Source: Desulfobaculum bizertense DSM 18034
GTDB taxonomy: Bacteria > Desulfobacterota > Desulfovibrionia > Desulfovibrionales > Desulfovibrionaceae
DNA: 64,000 bases
Direction: 5' to 3'
Assembly (NCBI RefSeq): GCF_900167065.1
Contig: NZ_FUYA01000011.1
Span: 1 to 64,000 of the forward strand
The translations under genes were made by a program, and so were the position numbers. Positions 16,770-25,162 of the stretch are shown piece by piece. The notes beneath the pieces were generated by a model, which was not told the origin of the DNA, ran no database searches, and was given only the letters and a program-made list of their open reading frames with translations. Position 1 is the stretch's first letter. Each line of letters starts with the position of its first letter.

Positions 16770-18377
16770 TTACACTTCCGAAATAAAATCTTCTAATTCG
16801 CGATGGATGGCATCAAGCCGGTCCCGCAGCTCGGTCTGGTCTTCCCACGACCGGCCCTTCATCTGCTTTTTCAGGTCTTCCATCTTCTGCACAAGGGCAT
16901 TTGTCCGGCCAAGCATATCCTGCCAGTCAACCGCAGGCTTCGCCTTGTCTGCTTCGCGAGACAGAGCCATAGGCTCGTCTGCTTCCATCGTGCAGATATC
17001 CAAATAGCCCGGTATATGAACCTCAAGCCCAAACTTCTTGCGAATGAGATCTGCAAGAGTTTCCTGGGCAGAATTTTCACCATGAACAAGAAAGACCTTC
17101 ATGGTACGGGTACGAAAATGCTCAAGCCATTCCATAATCTGGCTCTGGCCAGCATGTGCAGAGAATCCACCAATGGTGAAAATCTTTGCCCGCACAGCAA
17201 TTTCGTCGCCGAGGATACGAATTCTTTTCGCGCCGTCAACGATTTTGCGGCCAGGAGTTCCTTTTCCCTGATATCCAACGAAGACAACACTCGCTCCTGG
17301 CTTCCACAAATTGTGGCGCAGGTGGTGCTTGATGCGGCCTGCGTTACACATGCCACTGGCCGAAATCACAATGCCCGGCCCCTTGCTGGCGTTAATTGCC
17401 GTTGATTCCTCACGGCCAAGAGTAAAATGTAAATTCGGAGTGCTCAGCGGGTCTTCTCCCGCGTCCACAATCTTGAGCGCCTCGTTATCATAATATTCAG
17501 GATGATTTCGGAAGACTTCCGTTGCCCGAATAGCCATTGGACTATCCACATACACAGGCATCCCCTGTGGCAGCCGCCCTTCCTTATTCAGAATATGCAG
17601 TGTGTACAGCACTTCCTGCGTCCGCTCCACGGCAAAAGCTGGGATAATAACCTTTTCCCCGTGGCTGTAGCTCCAGTCGATGGCTTCGGCCAGTTCGTCA
17701 CGGCTCAGCTGCTCGTCTTTATGATTTCGGTCACCATATGTCGACTCAAGGAACAGATAATCAGCATCTTGAATAATCGACGGGTCACGAACAATGAGCT
17801 GATCCGGCCGTCCAAGGTCACCAGAGAATACAACCTTGAACTCCTTGCCATCTTCCTTGACGCACAGCTCAATAAACGCAGAGCCGAGGATATGCCCAGC
17901 ATCCCGGTAGCAGACAGACAACTCTGGAAACGGCTCAAAAGGCGCACCATATTCGACAGACGTCAAAAGCTCCAGAGTCCGCTCGACATCGTCCATTGTA
18001 TAGAGCGGATCAATGCGCCCCTTGCCCCGCCGACTGCGCTTGCGGCTTTTCCATTCAGCTTCCATCTCCTGAATATGTGCGCTGTCCCGCAACATAATTT
18101 CCAGCAAATCCTTTGTCGGAGGCGTGCAGTAAATTTTGCCCTTGAAGCCATTCTGTACCATCCGGGGAAGCAGGCCAGAGTGGTCGATGTGAGCGTGAGT
18201 AATCAGAAAAAAATCAACGTTTTGAGGTCGATACTTGAGTGAGCCAAAATTTCTGCGCTCTATCTCCCTGTTACCCTGATGCATCCCGCAGTCTACTGCG
18301 AAGCGATGCGTCCCGGTTTCCATCATATAACATGAGCCGGTAACCGTCTGAGCGGCGCCGAGGAACTGTATTTTCAT
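16770..18377 (-). CDS. MBL-fold beta-CASP protein with RNA-processing-type C terminus
   Basis: A 535-residue metallo-beta-lactamase-fold protein of the CPSF73/YSH1-like group. It has the metal motif THAHIDHSG near residue 56, a later DAGHILGSAF and FSGDLGR, the beta-CASP region in the middle, and the C-terminal HAGQSQIMEWL and FLVHGE segments of the RMMBL domain. Such proteins are RNA exo/endonucleases, though the exact substrate is unknown. ATG 18377 is chosen over 18401 because GGAG lies eight bases before it and the protein then begins MKIQFLGA as in the family. Confidence 0.9.
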   Translation of the reverse strand: MKIQFLGAAQTVTGSCYMMETGTHRFAVDCGMHQGNREIERRNFGSLKYRPQNVDFFLITHAHIDHSGLLPRMVQNGFKGKIYCTPPTKDLLEIMLRDSAHIQEMEAEWKSRKRSRRGKGRIDPLYTMDDVERTLELLTSVEYGAPFEPFPELSVCYRDAGHILGSAFIELCVKEDGKEFKVVFSGDLGRPDQLIVRDPSIIQDADYLFLESTYGDRNHKDEQLSRDELAEAIDWSYSHGEKVIIPAFAVERTQEVLYTLHILNKEGRLPQGMPVYVDSPMAIRATEVFRNHPEYYDNEALKIVDAGEDPLSTPNLHFTLGREESTAINASKGPGIVISASGMCNAGRIKHHLRHNLWKPGASVVFVGYQGKGTPGRKIVDGAKRIRILGDEIAVRAKIFTIGGFSAHAGQSQIMEWLEHFRTRTMKVFLVHGENSAQETLADLIRKKFGLEVHIPGYLDICTMEADEPMALSREADKAKPAVDWQDMLGRTNALVQKMEDLKKQMKGRSWEDQTELRDRLDAIHRELEDFISEV

Positions 18378-18524
18378 CTCTGTACTCCGTTTTCCGTCCA
18401 CAAGAGCGGAAGGTCGAAATTAACAGTTTCAAACCACGGGGAAACACTATATCTTAAGAAGTAACCAAGGCGTATGTTTAAAGGCTGATACGAGATGCTA
18501 AAGATGTCAACTTCAGGAGCTGAC

Positions 18525-19178
18525 ATGTCAGAACGACAGTTTCTTATTGATGAACTCTCCAAGCAGGAATCTTGGCGACTTTTCCGCATTATGGCAGAAG
18601 TCGTCGACGGATTCGACACAATGAGTGATATCCGTAACGGTGTATCCATTTTTGGCTCTGCGCGCGTTACTCCTGACTCCGAACTGTATCAGGATACAGT
18701 CAGACTCGCCTCCCTTCTTTCCAAGGCTGGCTATGACGTTATTTCTGGCGGTGGCCCCGGCCTCATGGAGGCCGCAAACAAAGGAGCCAAGGAAGCTGGC
18801 GGAGAATCTGTCGGGCTCCATATTGAGTTGCCACACGAACAGGGTGCAAACCCGTATTGCACCACCCGTGTTGATTTCCGCTACTTCTTTGTGCGCAAAC
18901 TCATGTTTGTAAAATACGCAACAGCATACGTCGCCATGCCCGGTGGCTTTGGTACGCTGGACGAACTTTCAGAAGCGCTGGTGCTTATTCAGACCGAACG
19001 CATCAAGAAATTCCCCATCGTGCTCTATGACTCCAGCTACTGGGCCGGACTTATAGACTGGTTCAAAAACCAGCTTATTGCTGGTGGTTTTGCCAAAGAA
19101 CACGACCTCGACCTCATGAAGATTTGTGACACTCCCGAAGAAGTAGTGAGTTTTATTCAAGAAAACGTTCCCTGCTAA
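18525..19178 (+). CDS. LOG-family protein (nucleotide 5'-monophosphate phosphoribohydrolase type)
   Basis: A 217-residue Rossmann-like protein with GGGPGLMEAANKGA near residue 77 and the signature PGGFGTLDEL near 147. The family hydrolyses purine nucleotide 5'-monophosphates, or cytokinin nucleotides in plant-associated species. The start at 18525 is set by AGGAG a few bases upstream. It is divergent from the metallo-beta-lactamase gene and nine bases ahead of the EamA transporter. Confidence 0.88.
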   Translation: MSERQFLIDELSKQESWRLFRIMAEVVDGFDTMSDIRNGVSIFGSARVTPDSELYQDTVRLASLLSKAGYDVISGGGPGLMEAANKGAKEAGGESVGLHIELPHEQGANPYCTTRVDFRYFFVRKLMFVKYATAYVAMPGGFGTLDELSEALVLIQTERIKKFPIVLYDSSYWAGLIDWFKNQLIAGGFAKEHDLDLMKICDTPEEVVSFIQENVPC

Positions 19179-19186
19179 TTTTCCAG

Positions 19187-20068
19187 ATGAACCAACAACA
19201 CAAAGCTTACGCCTATGGCCTGGCGGCAGTACTCTGCTGGAGTACTGTTGCCACGGCCTTCAAACTTTCGCTCGCCCGACTGGACCCGTTCCAGCTCCTG
19301 TTCTACTCCTGCCTCTTCTCTCTTCTGGTTCTGCTTTCTGTCCTCGCCCTCACGCGTTCGCTTCACAAGCTCCACGAATTTCGCCGCAAAGAATGGTTTC
19401 AGAGTGCCCTGTATGGTGCGCTCAACCCTTTTTTATATTACACAATTCTCTTCAAAGCATATGACCTGCTCCCGGCACAGGAAGCCCAGCCCATTAACTA
19501 CACATGGGCCATTATGCTTTCCCTGCTTTCTGTGCCCCTCCTGCGCCAGAAACTCCACAAAAAAGACCTGATTGCCCTTTGCCTCAGCTACTTTGGAGTA
19601 CTTCTTATCTGCACCCACGGCAGGCTCACAGATTTTACATTCCAAAGCCCTCTGGGCGTTTTCCTTGCACTTTTGAGCACCGTCATCTGGGCCGTCTACT
19701 GGATAGTCTGCACCAAGGATTCCCGCGACCCAGTCGCAGGACTCACAGCCAACTTCCTTTTTGGCACAGTCTACACCTTTGTTTCGGTCTGCATCTTTTC
19801 AAGCCCCCGTCTGCCACAACTGGCAGACAGTCTTGGGCCGCTTTATGTTGGCATTTTTGAAATGGGACTCACCTTTGTTCTTTGGCTCAAGGCAATGCGG
19901 CTGACCAGCTCTACAGCCCGCATCAGTACCCTCATCTTTCTCTCGCCTTTTCTTTCGCTCTTTTTCATCAGCGCATTTGTTGGCGAGAATATCCTGCCAG
20001 CCACCTGGCTCGGCCTCTTTTTCATCACGCTTGGCATTGCTTTTCAGCAAGTTACGGGCAAGTCATGA
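19187..20068 (+). CDS. EamA-type drug/metabolite transporter
   Basis: A 293-residue inner-membrane protein with about ten hydrophobic segments in two EamA repeats (residues about 5-135 and 150-288). The first repeat has the typical LLCWSTVATAFKLSLARLDP stretch. It likely exports a small metabolite; the substrate is unknown. It lies close behind the LOG gene on the same strand. Confidence 0.88.
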   Translation: MNQQHKAYAYGLAAVLCWSTVATAFKLSLARLDPFQLLFYSCLFSLLVLLSVLALTRSLHKLHEFRRKEWFQSALYGALNPFLYYTILFKAYDLLPAQEAQPINYTWAIMLSLLSVPLLRQKLHKKDLIALCLSYFGVLLICTHGRLTDFTFQSPLGVFLALLSTVIWAVYWIVCTKDSRDPVAGLTANFLFGTVYTFVSVCIFSSPRLPQLADSLGPLYVGIFEMGLTFVLWLKAMRLTSSTARISTLIFLSPFLSLFFISAFVGENILPATWLGLFFITLGIAFQQVTGKS

Positions 20069-20235
20069 CAGAATTCTTCACACAGGGTAATATTGTCCAC
20101 GCGGCAAGTTTCTGATACCACTGCCGGGATTTCACTTTCGGTGGCTCCGGCTCAGTACCACTCCCCTCGCCACCATTCACAACCGTAAATATCAGGGATG
20201 TGTTCACCTGAAATTTCAATAGGTAAAATTTTTCC

Positions 20236-21309
20236 ATGAATATCGCATTTGTCAACGCAACCCGCCGTTTTGGCGGTGTCAAAGCCTGGACGCTGGACCT
20301 TGCCAGTCGTCTCACAGAAAAAGGGCACCATGCCCCGATCTTTTGCCGCCGGGGCCCCTTCCACACCCGAGCTGTCAAGCTCGGCCTGGAAGCCCACGCC
20401 ATGAACTTTGGCTTTGACTACAACCCCCTCGCTGTCTGGCGTTTTTACCGCTACTTCAAGCAGCACAACATTGACGCCCTCGTCGTCAACGTTGGCAAAG
20501 ATATTCGCACCGCAGGTGTTGCCGCACGTCTTGCAGGCATTCCCGTCATTCACCGCGTTGGCCTCCCCCGCGACATGCGCAACACGCCAAAGGTCAAAAA
20601 TACCCACAAATTTATTGGACCTCAGATTCTTGTTCCCTGCCAGTTCATTAAAGATGGTCTGCTCAAGGAACTTGACTTTTTGCACCCCGAAGAAGTTACC
20701 GTCATCCTCACCGGGAAAAAATCCTCTGCGGAACCACCATCTCTCGTACGCAGCCCCCGGCAGATTGCCGTCACAAGTCAGCTCAATCCAGACAAGGGAC
20801 ACGCGGACCTGCTCCATGCCCTCAAGCGTCTCAAGGATGGCGGCTATTCCTTCCATCTGCACGTTGCAGGTACGGGCAAATCTGAAAAAGAACTCAAGCA
20901 GCTTGCGCACGAACTTGGGCTTACCGACAACATCACCTGGCACGGCTTTGTGCAGGATATTCGGTCTATTTTGAAACAGGCAGATATTTTTGTTCTTCCT
21001 TCCTATTCCGAAGGCCTGCCCAACACCCTGCTTGAGGCAATGTCTGAAGGTCTCGTCCCTGTCGCCCGCAACATTGGCGGCATTGCCGAGGCATGGCCCT
21101 TTGACATCAGCCCGCTCGAAAAAACTCTCGTCAAACGCGAGCGTGTTCCCGATCATTTGGTTCATGCGCTCGAAGAGTTGCTTCGTCTTGATAATGAAGC
21201 ACTTTTTCAGCTTCGCGATGATGTCTGGAACTGGTTTAGGGCCAACAACAGCCTTGACGTCCGTGCCGATGAATTTCTCGCATTCATCAGGGAGCAGTGC
21301 CGCCGATGA
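20236..21309 (+). CDS. Glycosyltransferase family 4
   Basis: A 357-residue GT-B glycosyltransferase. The N-terminal acceptor domain has RRFGGVKAWTLDLASRL, and the C-terminal donor domain has the GT4 motif LPSYSEGLPNTLLEAMSEG near residue 255. Together with the next two genes it probably builds lipopolysaccharide core. Its stop codon overlaps the start of the GT9 gene (ATGA). The ribosome site is weak. A spacer of about 167 bases separates it from the transporter gene, with nothing recognisable in it. Confidence 0.88.
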   Translation: MNIAFVNATRRFGGVKAWTLDLASRLTEKGHHAPIFCRRGPFHTRAVKLGLEAHAMNFGFDYNPLAVWRFYRYFKQHNIDALVVNVGKDIRTAGVAARLAGIPVIHRVGLPRDMRNTPKVKNTHKFIGPQILVPCQFIKDGLLKELDFLHPEEVTVILTGKKSSAEPPSLVRSPRQIAVTSQLNPDKGHADLLHALKRLKDGGYSFHLHVAGTGKSEKELKQLAHELGLTDNITWHGFVQDIRSILKQADIFVLPSYSEGLPNTLLEAMSEGLVPVARNIGGIAEAWPFDISPLEKTLVKRERVPDHLVHALEELLRLDNEALFQLRDDVWNWFRANNSLDVRADEFLAFIREQCRR

Positions 21310-22415
21310 GCAATCGTACAATTTCGCTTCCACCAGAGTCCGTAAAAAAAATTCTTGTCTGTCAGCTTCGGCAGATTGGTGACGTTATCCTTGCGACTCC
21401 AGCCATTCATCTTTTGAAAGAGCGCTACCCTCAGGCCGAGATTCACGTCTTGACCATGAAGATCAACAAGACGGTGCTGGAGCATAATCCAGAAATCAGC
21501 AGGCTCTGGCTCATTGACCGCAACGAGCACAAAAATCTGCTGCGCCAGCTCTCGTTTTATCTCACTGTTGCCCGTGAGCGTTTTGACATCATCGTCGATT
21601 TTCAGCAGCTTCCGCGCATGCGTAATGTTGTCGCCCTGTCACGCTTCTTTAAGCCCTCAAGCGGCCGTCAGATCCGCCTGACCTTCACCCCGCCGTGGTA
21701 CAACAAGCCATTTTACACCCACTGGGTCGACATGGAATCTGGCTACGCGGCCATGTCCAAAGCCAGTGTGCTTCGGCCTCTTGGCCTTGCCTGGGACGGT
21801 GAGTGTCCCAAAATGTTTTTCACCGAGCAGGAGCGGCAAAAGGCCCGCAAGGAGCTTGCCGCACTTGGCGTCAAGGACACGCATTTTCTCGTGACCGTTG
21901 ACCCGACGCATCGCCGCAAAACACGTCAGTGGCCTGCCGAGCATTATGGAAAACTCATCCGCTTAGCCTCGGAAGCTGACCCACGTTTACGATTTCTCAT
22001 TTTTTATGGTCCCGGTGAGGAGCAGGACGCTCGTGCCGTCAAGGATGCCGCGCAGTGTGATGCCGCGATTTTCCCCGAGACCATGTACAGTCTTCGCGAA
22101 ATGGCCGCACTCATTGAGCAGGCAGCCCTGCATCTTGGGAACTGTTCGGCCCCTCGGCACATGGCTGTTGCCTGTGGTACGCCCTCTTTTGTCGTTCTCG
22201 GCTCAACAAGTCAGGGCTGGACATTTCCTTCCGAGGATCACATCGCCTATGCGCTCAAGCTCGACTGCCAGCCCTGCAACGAAAACCGTTGCCCGCGAGG
22301 CGACATTGCCTGTTTGCGCACACTGACTGCGGAAAAGATTCTCCCTGAGCTGCAAAAACACATCGATCACATTCAACGTGGAGCTTCACATGCGTTTTCT
22401 GTTCATGACATCTAG
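21306..22415 (+). CDS. Glycosyltransferase family 9 (heptosyltransferase-like)
   Basis: A 369-residue GT-B enzyme. KKILVCQLRQIGDVILATPAI near residue 15 is the GT9 N-terminal motif, and HLGNCSAPRHMAVACGTPSF near 285 is close to the usual HxDSGxxH region, with Cys-Ser-Ala-Pro in place of Asp-Ser-Gly. A Cys-rich segment CQPCNENRCPRGDIACL sits near the C terminus. It would add heptose to the lipid A core. ATG 21306 overlaps the preceding stop codon; 21297 is an alternative start. Confidence 0.88.
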   Translation: MSNRTISLPPESVKKILVCQLRQIGDVILATPAIHLLKERYPQAEIHVLTMKINKTVLEHNPEISRLWLIDRNEHKNLLRQLSFYLTVARERFDIIVDFQQLPRMRNVVALSRFFKPSSGRQIRLTFTPPWYNKPFYTHWVDMESGYAAMSKASVLRPLGLAWDGECPKMFFTEQERQKARKELAALGVKDTHFLVTVDPTHRRKTRQWPAEHYGKLIRLASEADPRLRFLIFYGPGEEQDARAVKDAAQCDAAIFPETMYSLREMAALIEQAALHLGNCSAPRHMAVACGTPSFVVLGSTSQGWTFPSEDHIAYALKLDCQPCNENRCPRGDIACLRTLTAEKILPELQKHIDHIQRGASHAFSVHDI

Positions 22416-23460
22416 TTCCTCTTTGTCTGGCGGAACCCGGCAGGCTATGTATCTGGCGCAGGGACTCAGTCGCCGTGGCCACGAGCTGACCTTTTTTGTG
22501 CCACACAATGCAGAAATTACAGGACTTGACCAGAGCATTGACTGGCAGAACATGCCAGAAAAACGAAGCGACTGGCGCAAGTTTGTAGAGCGTTTTTTGC
22601 CCAGCTCTGGTGAACCATGCGTTGCCCATGCCTTTCACAACAAAGCCAACAAGAAGCTCAGCTGGTGGAGCCTGTCCTGGCGCAGTCGAGGCGTTGTCTG
22701 TGTTGGCTATCGCGGCGTTATTTATCGCCCCAACAACCCGCTCCCCTACTGGTCTCCCGGTATGGACTGTTATGTCGTGAACTCCAACGCATGTGGCAAA
22801 GTCATTCGCTCTGTTGGTTGCCCAAAGAATAAAATTCGCACGATTTACAACGGCGTCCCGCAGGACCGCATTGCAACCAACTGCACGCCAGCAGAAATGC
22901 GCCAGCAGCTCGGCATCCCCGAAAATGCTTTTGTTGTTGGTGCCATCGTCGGAGACAAGCCCGTTAAGGGGCTCGACTATTTAGTCAAGGCAATGGCTCA
23001 CTCCGGCATTGACGCCCATCTCGTCGCAGTCGGCACCAAGCGCCCCGAGTGGAAAAGTAAATGTCAGGCCCTCGGATTTGGCGATCGGGCGCACTTCCCC
23101 GGACGCATTGAGAATGTTGCAGACTATCTCCAAATTTTCGACTGTTTCGTTTTGCCCTCCATCTCGGAGAGCATGCCGAACGTCCTAATTGAAGCCTTTG
23201 GCTTTGGACTCCCCTGCATTGGCAGTGCCGTCGGTGGCGTTCCAGAGCTGATTACCAGCAATGGTCTGCTCGTTCCGCCCAAGAAAGTCGCCCCACTCGC
23301 CGCCGCACTCCAGCGCATGGCCTCTGACACAGAAGCTCGCCAGCGTTGGGGGCGTGCCAGCCTTGAACGCGCTCAGGAATTCACCCTCGAAAAAAAAGTC
23401 GAGCGCAGCATTCAGGTTTACAATGAACTGCTCGCCCGGCGTGGTATGCCTCGTATTTAA
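22390..23460 (+). CDS. Glycosyltransferase family 4
   Basis: A 356-residue GT-B enzyme. It opens with FLFMTSSSSLSGGTRQAMYLAQGL and has the donor-site motif LPSISESMPNVLIEAFGFGLP near residue 255, plus a KPVKGLDYLVKAMA segment. It overlaps the 3' end of the GT9 gene by 26 bases; ATG 22390 has GGAG six bases upstream. It is the third gene of the plus-strand envelope sugar set, and a palindrome-rich spacer follows it. Confidence 0.88.
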   Translation: MRFLFMTSSSSLSGGTRQAMYLAQGLSRRGHELTFFVPHNAEITGLDQSIDWQNMPEKRSDWRKFVERFLPSSGEPCVAHAFHNKANKKLSWWSLSWRSRGVVCVGYRGVIYRPNNPLPYWSPGMDCYVVNSNACGKVIRSVGCPKNKIRTIYNGVPQDRIATNCTPAEMRQQLGIPENAFVVGAIVGDKPVKGLDYLVKAMAHSGIDAHLVAVGTKRPEWKSKCQALGFGDRAHFPGRIENVADYLQIFDCFVLPSISESMPNVLIEAFGFGLPCIGSAVGGVPELITSNGLLVPPKKVAPLAAALQRMASDTEARQRWGRASLERAQEFTLEKKVERSIQVYNELLARRGMPRI

Positions 23461-23580
23461 CGAGACTCCGTCTCGTGCTCTGCAAGGGGCACCGGGCGGG
23501 CGGGTGTTTTATTGGGGCGCTGCCCCAAACCCTGCAAGGGGCGCTGCCCCTTGACCCCGCCCAAGGACGAGGCCCTTGGG
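23461..23580. repeat. Cluster of GC-rich palindromes
   Basis: Directly after the glycosyltransferase stop codon lie four short inverted repeats: CGAGA/TCTCG (23461-23475), TTGGGGC/GCCCCAA (23512-23528), CAAGGGGC/GCCCCTTG (23535-23553) and CCAAGG/CCTTGG (23561-23579). Two share the core GGGGCGCTGCCCC. The pattern looks like REP-type extragenic repeats. Confidence 0.75.
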
Positions 23581-23601
23581 AATCCCGCTATCGCCCGAAA
23601 T

Positions 23602-23662
23602 AAAAGGGGACCGAAATGTGATGAGAGCTACGCTCTCCTCTCCATTTCGGTCCCCTTTTTTT
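23602..23662 (+). terminator. Long terminator hairpin
   Basis: A 17-base perfect outer stem (AAAAGGGGACCGAAATG) encloses a smaller GAGAGC/GCTCTC stem and is followed by T's. It is the likely end of the GT4-GT9-GT4 message. Confidence 0.88.
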
Positions 23663-23710
23663 CGGTCTAGTTAACTGGACGTGTGTTCTTTTTCTTTGCG
23701 CCTCACCCCC

Positions 23711-23742
23711 TTTCTTTCTGAACGCTCGCGTTCAGAAAGAAA
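23711..23742. repeat. Perfect 15-base inverted repeat
   Basis: TTTCTTTCTGAACGC and its exact complement with a two-base gap. No gene crosses it. It lies between the long terminator and the dispersed three-hairpin element. It could be a further hairpin or the leftover of a mobile element end. Confidence 0.7.
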
Positions 23743-23793
23743 ATGGTGGCAACTCGCAGAAGAGAAAGACTTTCTTATCGCCTTCTCACCCAA

Positions 23794-23905
23794 GTTTAAA
23801 AGCCGTGCAAGCGAAGCTTGCACGGCTTTTAAACTCGATGAGGATACGTAAGGGAATCATTCCCTTACGCGGGGTCCGGGGCTGGCCCCGGTTCCTCCCC
23901 TCTCA
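23794..23905. repeat. Dispersed three-hairpin element, copy B
   Basis: The 75 bases from 23800 are identical to window positions 1-75. Here the first hairpin is complete, with 19-base perfect arms (GTTTAAAAGCCGTGCAAGC) and a GAA loop. The third hairpin is CCGGGGC/GCCCCGG with a TG loop (23876-23891), where copy A has TTGGGGGC/GCCCCCAA, so the stem is kept while its bases differ. It lies about 20 bases 3' of a minus-strand glycosyltransferase stop codon. Confidence 0.88.
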
Positions 23906-23922
23906 GTTCCACCCTTCTGGCC

Positions 23923-24918
23923 CTACACAACCCCTAACTCACGCCAAAGCTGCTGGGTCGCAACCTTAAGACTAAACCGCTCGACGACAGTACGCCGGGC
24001 CTGAACGGCAATGCGATGCCGCAGAAAGGGGTCTCGAGCAAGGAGGCGAATGTAGTGCGCCATTTCCTTGTCGCTGCTGACGAGAAAACCATTTTCTCCA
24101 TGCCGAATAATCTCACGATTAAACCCAACATCCGAGGCAATGGGGGCAACGCCGCAGGCCATGTACTGAAGGAGCTTAAAGCCGCACTTTCCACGAGTGT
24201 ACTCGTCGTCTGTGAGGGGCATCAAGCCAATATCCATCGCCTGAAGCTGGGTAACTTCATGCTCAGAAGACCAACGCTCGTAGTGGTAATCAAAGGCACC
24301 GGAAAACTCGACGTTGTCAGAGCCAGAGACAACCATAAACTTTACATCAGCATCTGATTGAAGCTCAGAAACAATTCCAGGAAGAAAAAAAAGATTGCCA
24401 GAGGTCCCCATCCATCCCACGACGGGCTTGGAATGAACGGTAGCTCCGACAGAAGCAGGAACATACCGATCTGTGTCTAGTGGGGTTGGCATGATGAATA
24501 TTCGAGAAGCAACAGCGCGTACCTGCTCTGCAAGATACGAATTCCCTGCAACTACGACATCAACCTTAGAACACACCCGAAGAAGGCGTTTTTTTAAACG
24601 CGCAGTTCGTCGAGGGGAGACGTTTCCCTGGTTGGGGTGCGTTGTCCACAGAGCATCGTCAAAATCAAAGACAAGGGTTTGCGCTTTGCGACGAAGAAGA
24701 AAAAGCTCCAGCGAAGAAAGAAGTTTCTTTTGGAGAACGATGACCTTGGCTCTAGGGAGGGTCGAGTAAAACCCGACCCGCTGAAGAGCTGTTTTAGGAA
24801 TCTGCACATCTTTGATATGCAAGCCACGCTTCCGGGCATCCTCAACAAATGGGACAACGCGGAACCGAACACTTGGCATGGTTAACCCTGAGTGGCGAAT
24901 GTGCAGTATGTCTAGCAT
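23923..24918 (-). CDS. Glycosyltransferase (GT4-like, GT-B fold)
   Basis: A 331-residue protein. SVRFRVVPFVEDARKRG near residue 16 and the C-terminal RGKCGFKLLQYMACGVAPIAS near 245 mark a GT4-like sugar transferase. The start is coupled to the end of the zinc-ribbon gene upstream (TAATATG) with no ribosome site of its own. It is the last gene of the rsfS-gpmI-zinc ribbon run and points at the other glycosyltransferase set across the repeat-rich spacer. Confidence 0.82.
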   Translation of the reverse strand: MLDILHIRHSGLTMPSVRFRVVPFVEDARKRGLHIKDVQIPKTALQRVGFYSTLPRAKVIVLQKKLLSSLELFLLRRKAQTLVFDFDDALWTTHPNQGNVSPRRTARLKKRLLRVCSKVDVVVAGNSYLAEQVRAVASRIFIMPTPLDTDRYVPASVGATVHSKPVVGWMGTSGNLFFLPGIVSELQSDADVKFMVVSGSDNVEFSGAFDYHYERWSSEHEVTQLQAMDIGLMPLTDDEYTRGKCGFKLLQYMACGVAPIASDVGFNREIIRHGENGFLVSSDKEMAHYIRLLARDPFLRHRIAVQARRTVVERFSLKVATQQLWRELGVV

Positions 24919-24919
24919 A

Positions 24920-25162
24920 TTACAAATATTCAGACTCGATTGCAGCCTGCCCGTTTTGGGTCATCAACCGGAAAAACTGAAGTGCCCTTTTTTCGACAGG
25001 CGCAACAGGGAATTTCATCCCGCAGCTTCCGCATTTTACCATCGCAGGCTGAGTTGGAGCAACCAGCGGCAACTCTTTCTTACATCCAGGGCACTCGTAA
25101 AAAAACACAAGTTCAAAGCCTTTTGGTGTAACAGGGGACAAAGGCTTTTTTGTCTCAGCCAT
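24920..25162 (-). CDS. Zinc-ribbon protein, 80 residues
   Basis: A small soluble protein with a CPGCKKELPLV site near residue 25 and a CGSCGMKFPV site near 44, giving a C4 zinc ribbon. The C-terminal part is helical and polar. It lies between gpmI and a glycosyltransferase, with start and stop codons adjacent to gpmI (TAAATG), so translation is likely coupled. No function is known. Confidence 0.78.
   Translation of the reverse strand: MAETKKPLSPVTPKGFELVFFYECPGCKKELPLVAPTQPAMVKCGSCGMKFPVAPVEKRALQFFRLMTQNGQAAIESEYL

Noticed and set aside
20152-21333. Minus-strand frame of 393 codons opposite a glycosyltransferase
   Set aside because: The plus-strand frame has the GT4 motifs; this is its complement.
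23461-23905. CRISPR array
   Set aside because: The repeats are palindromes of different sequence without regular spacers; no cas genes are near.
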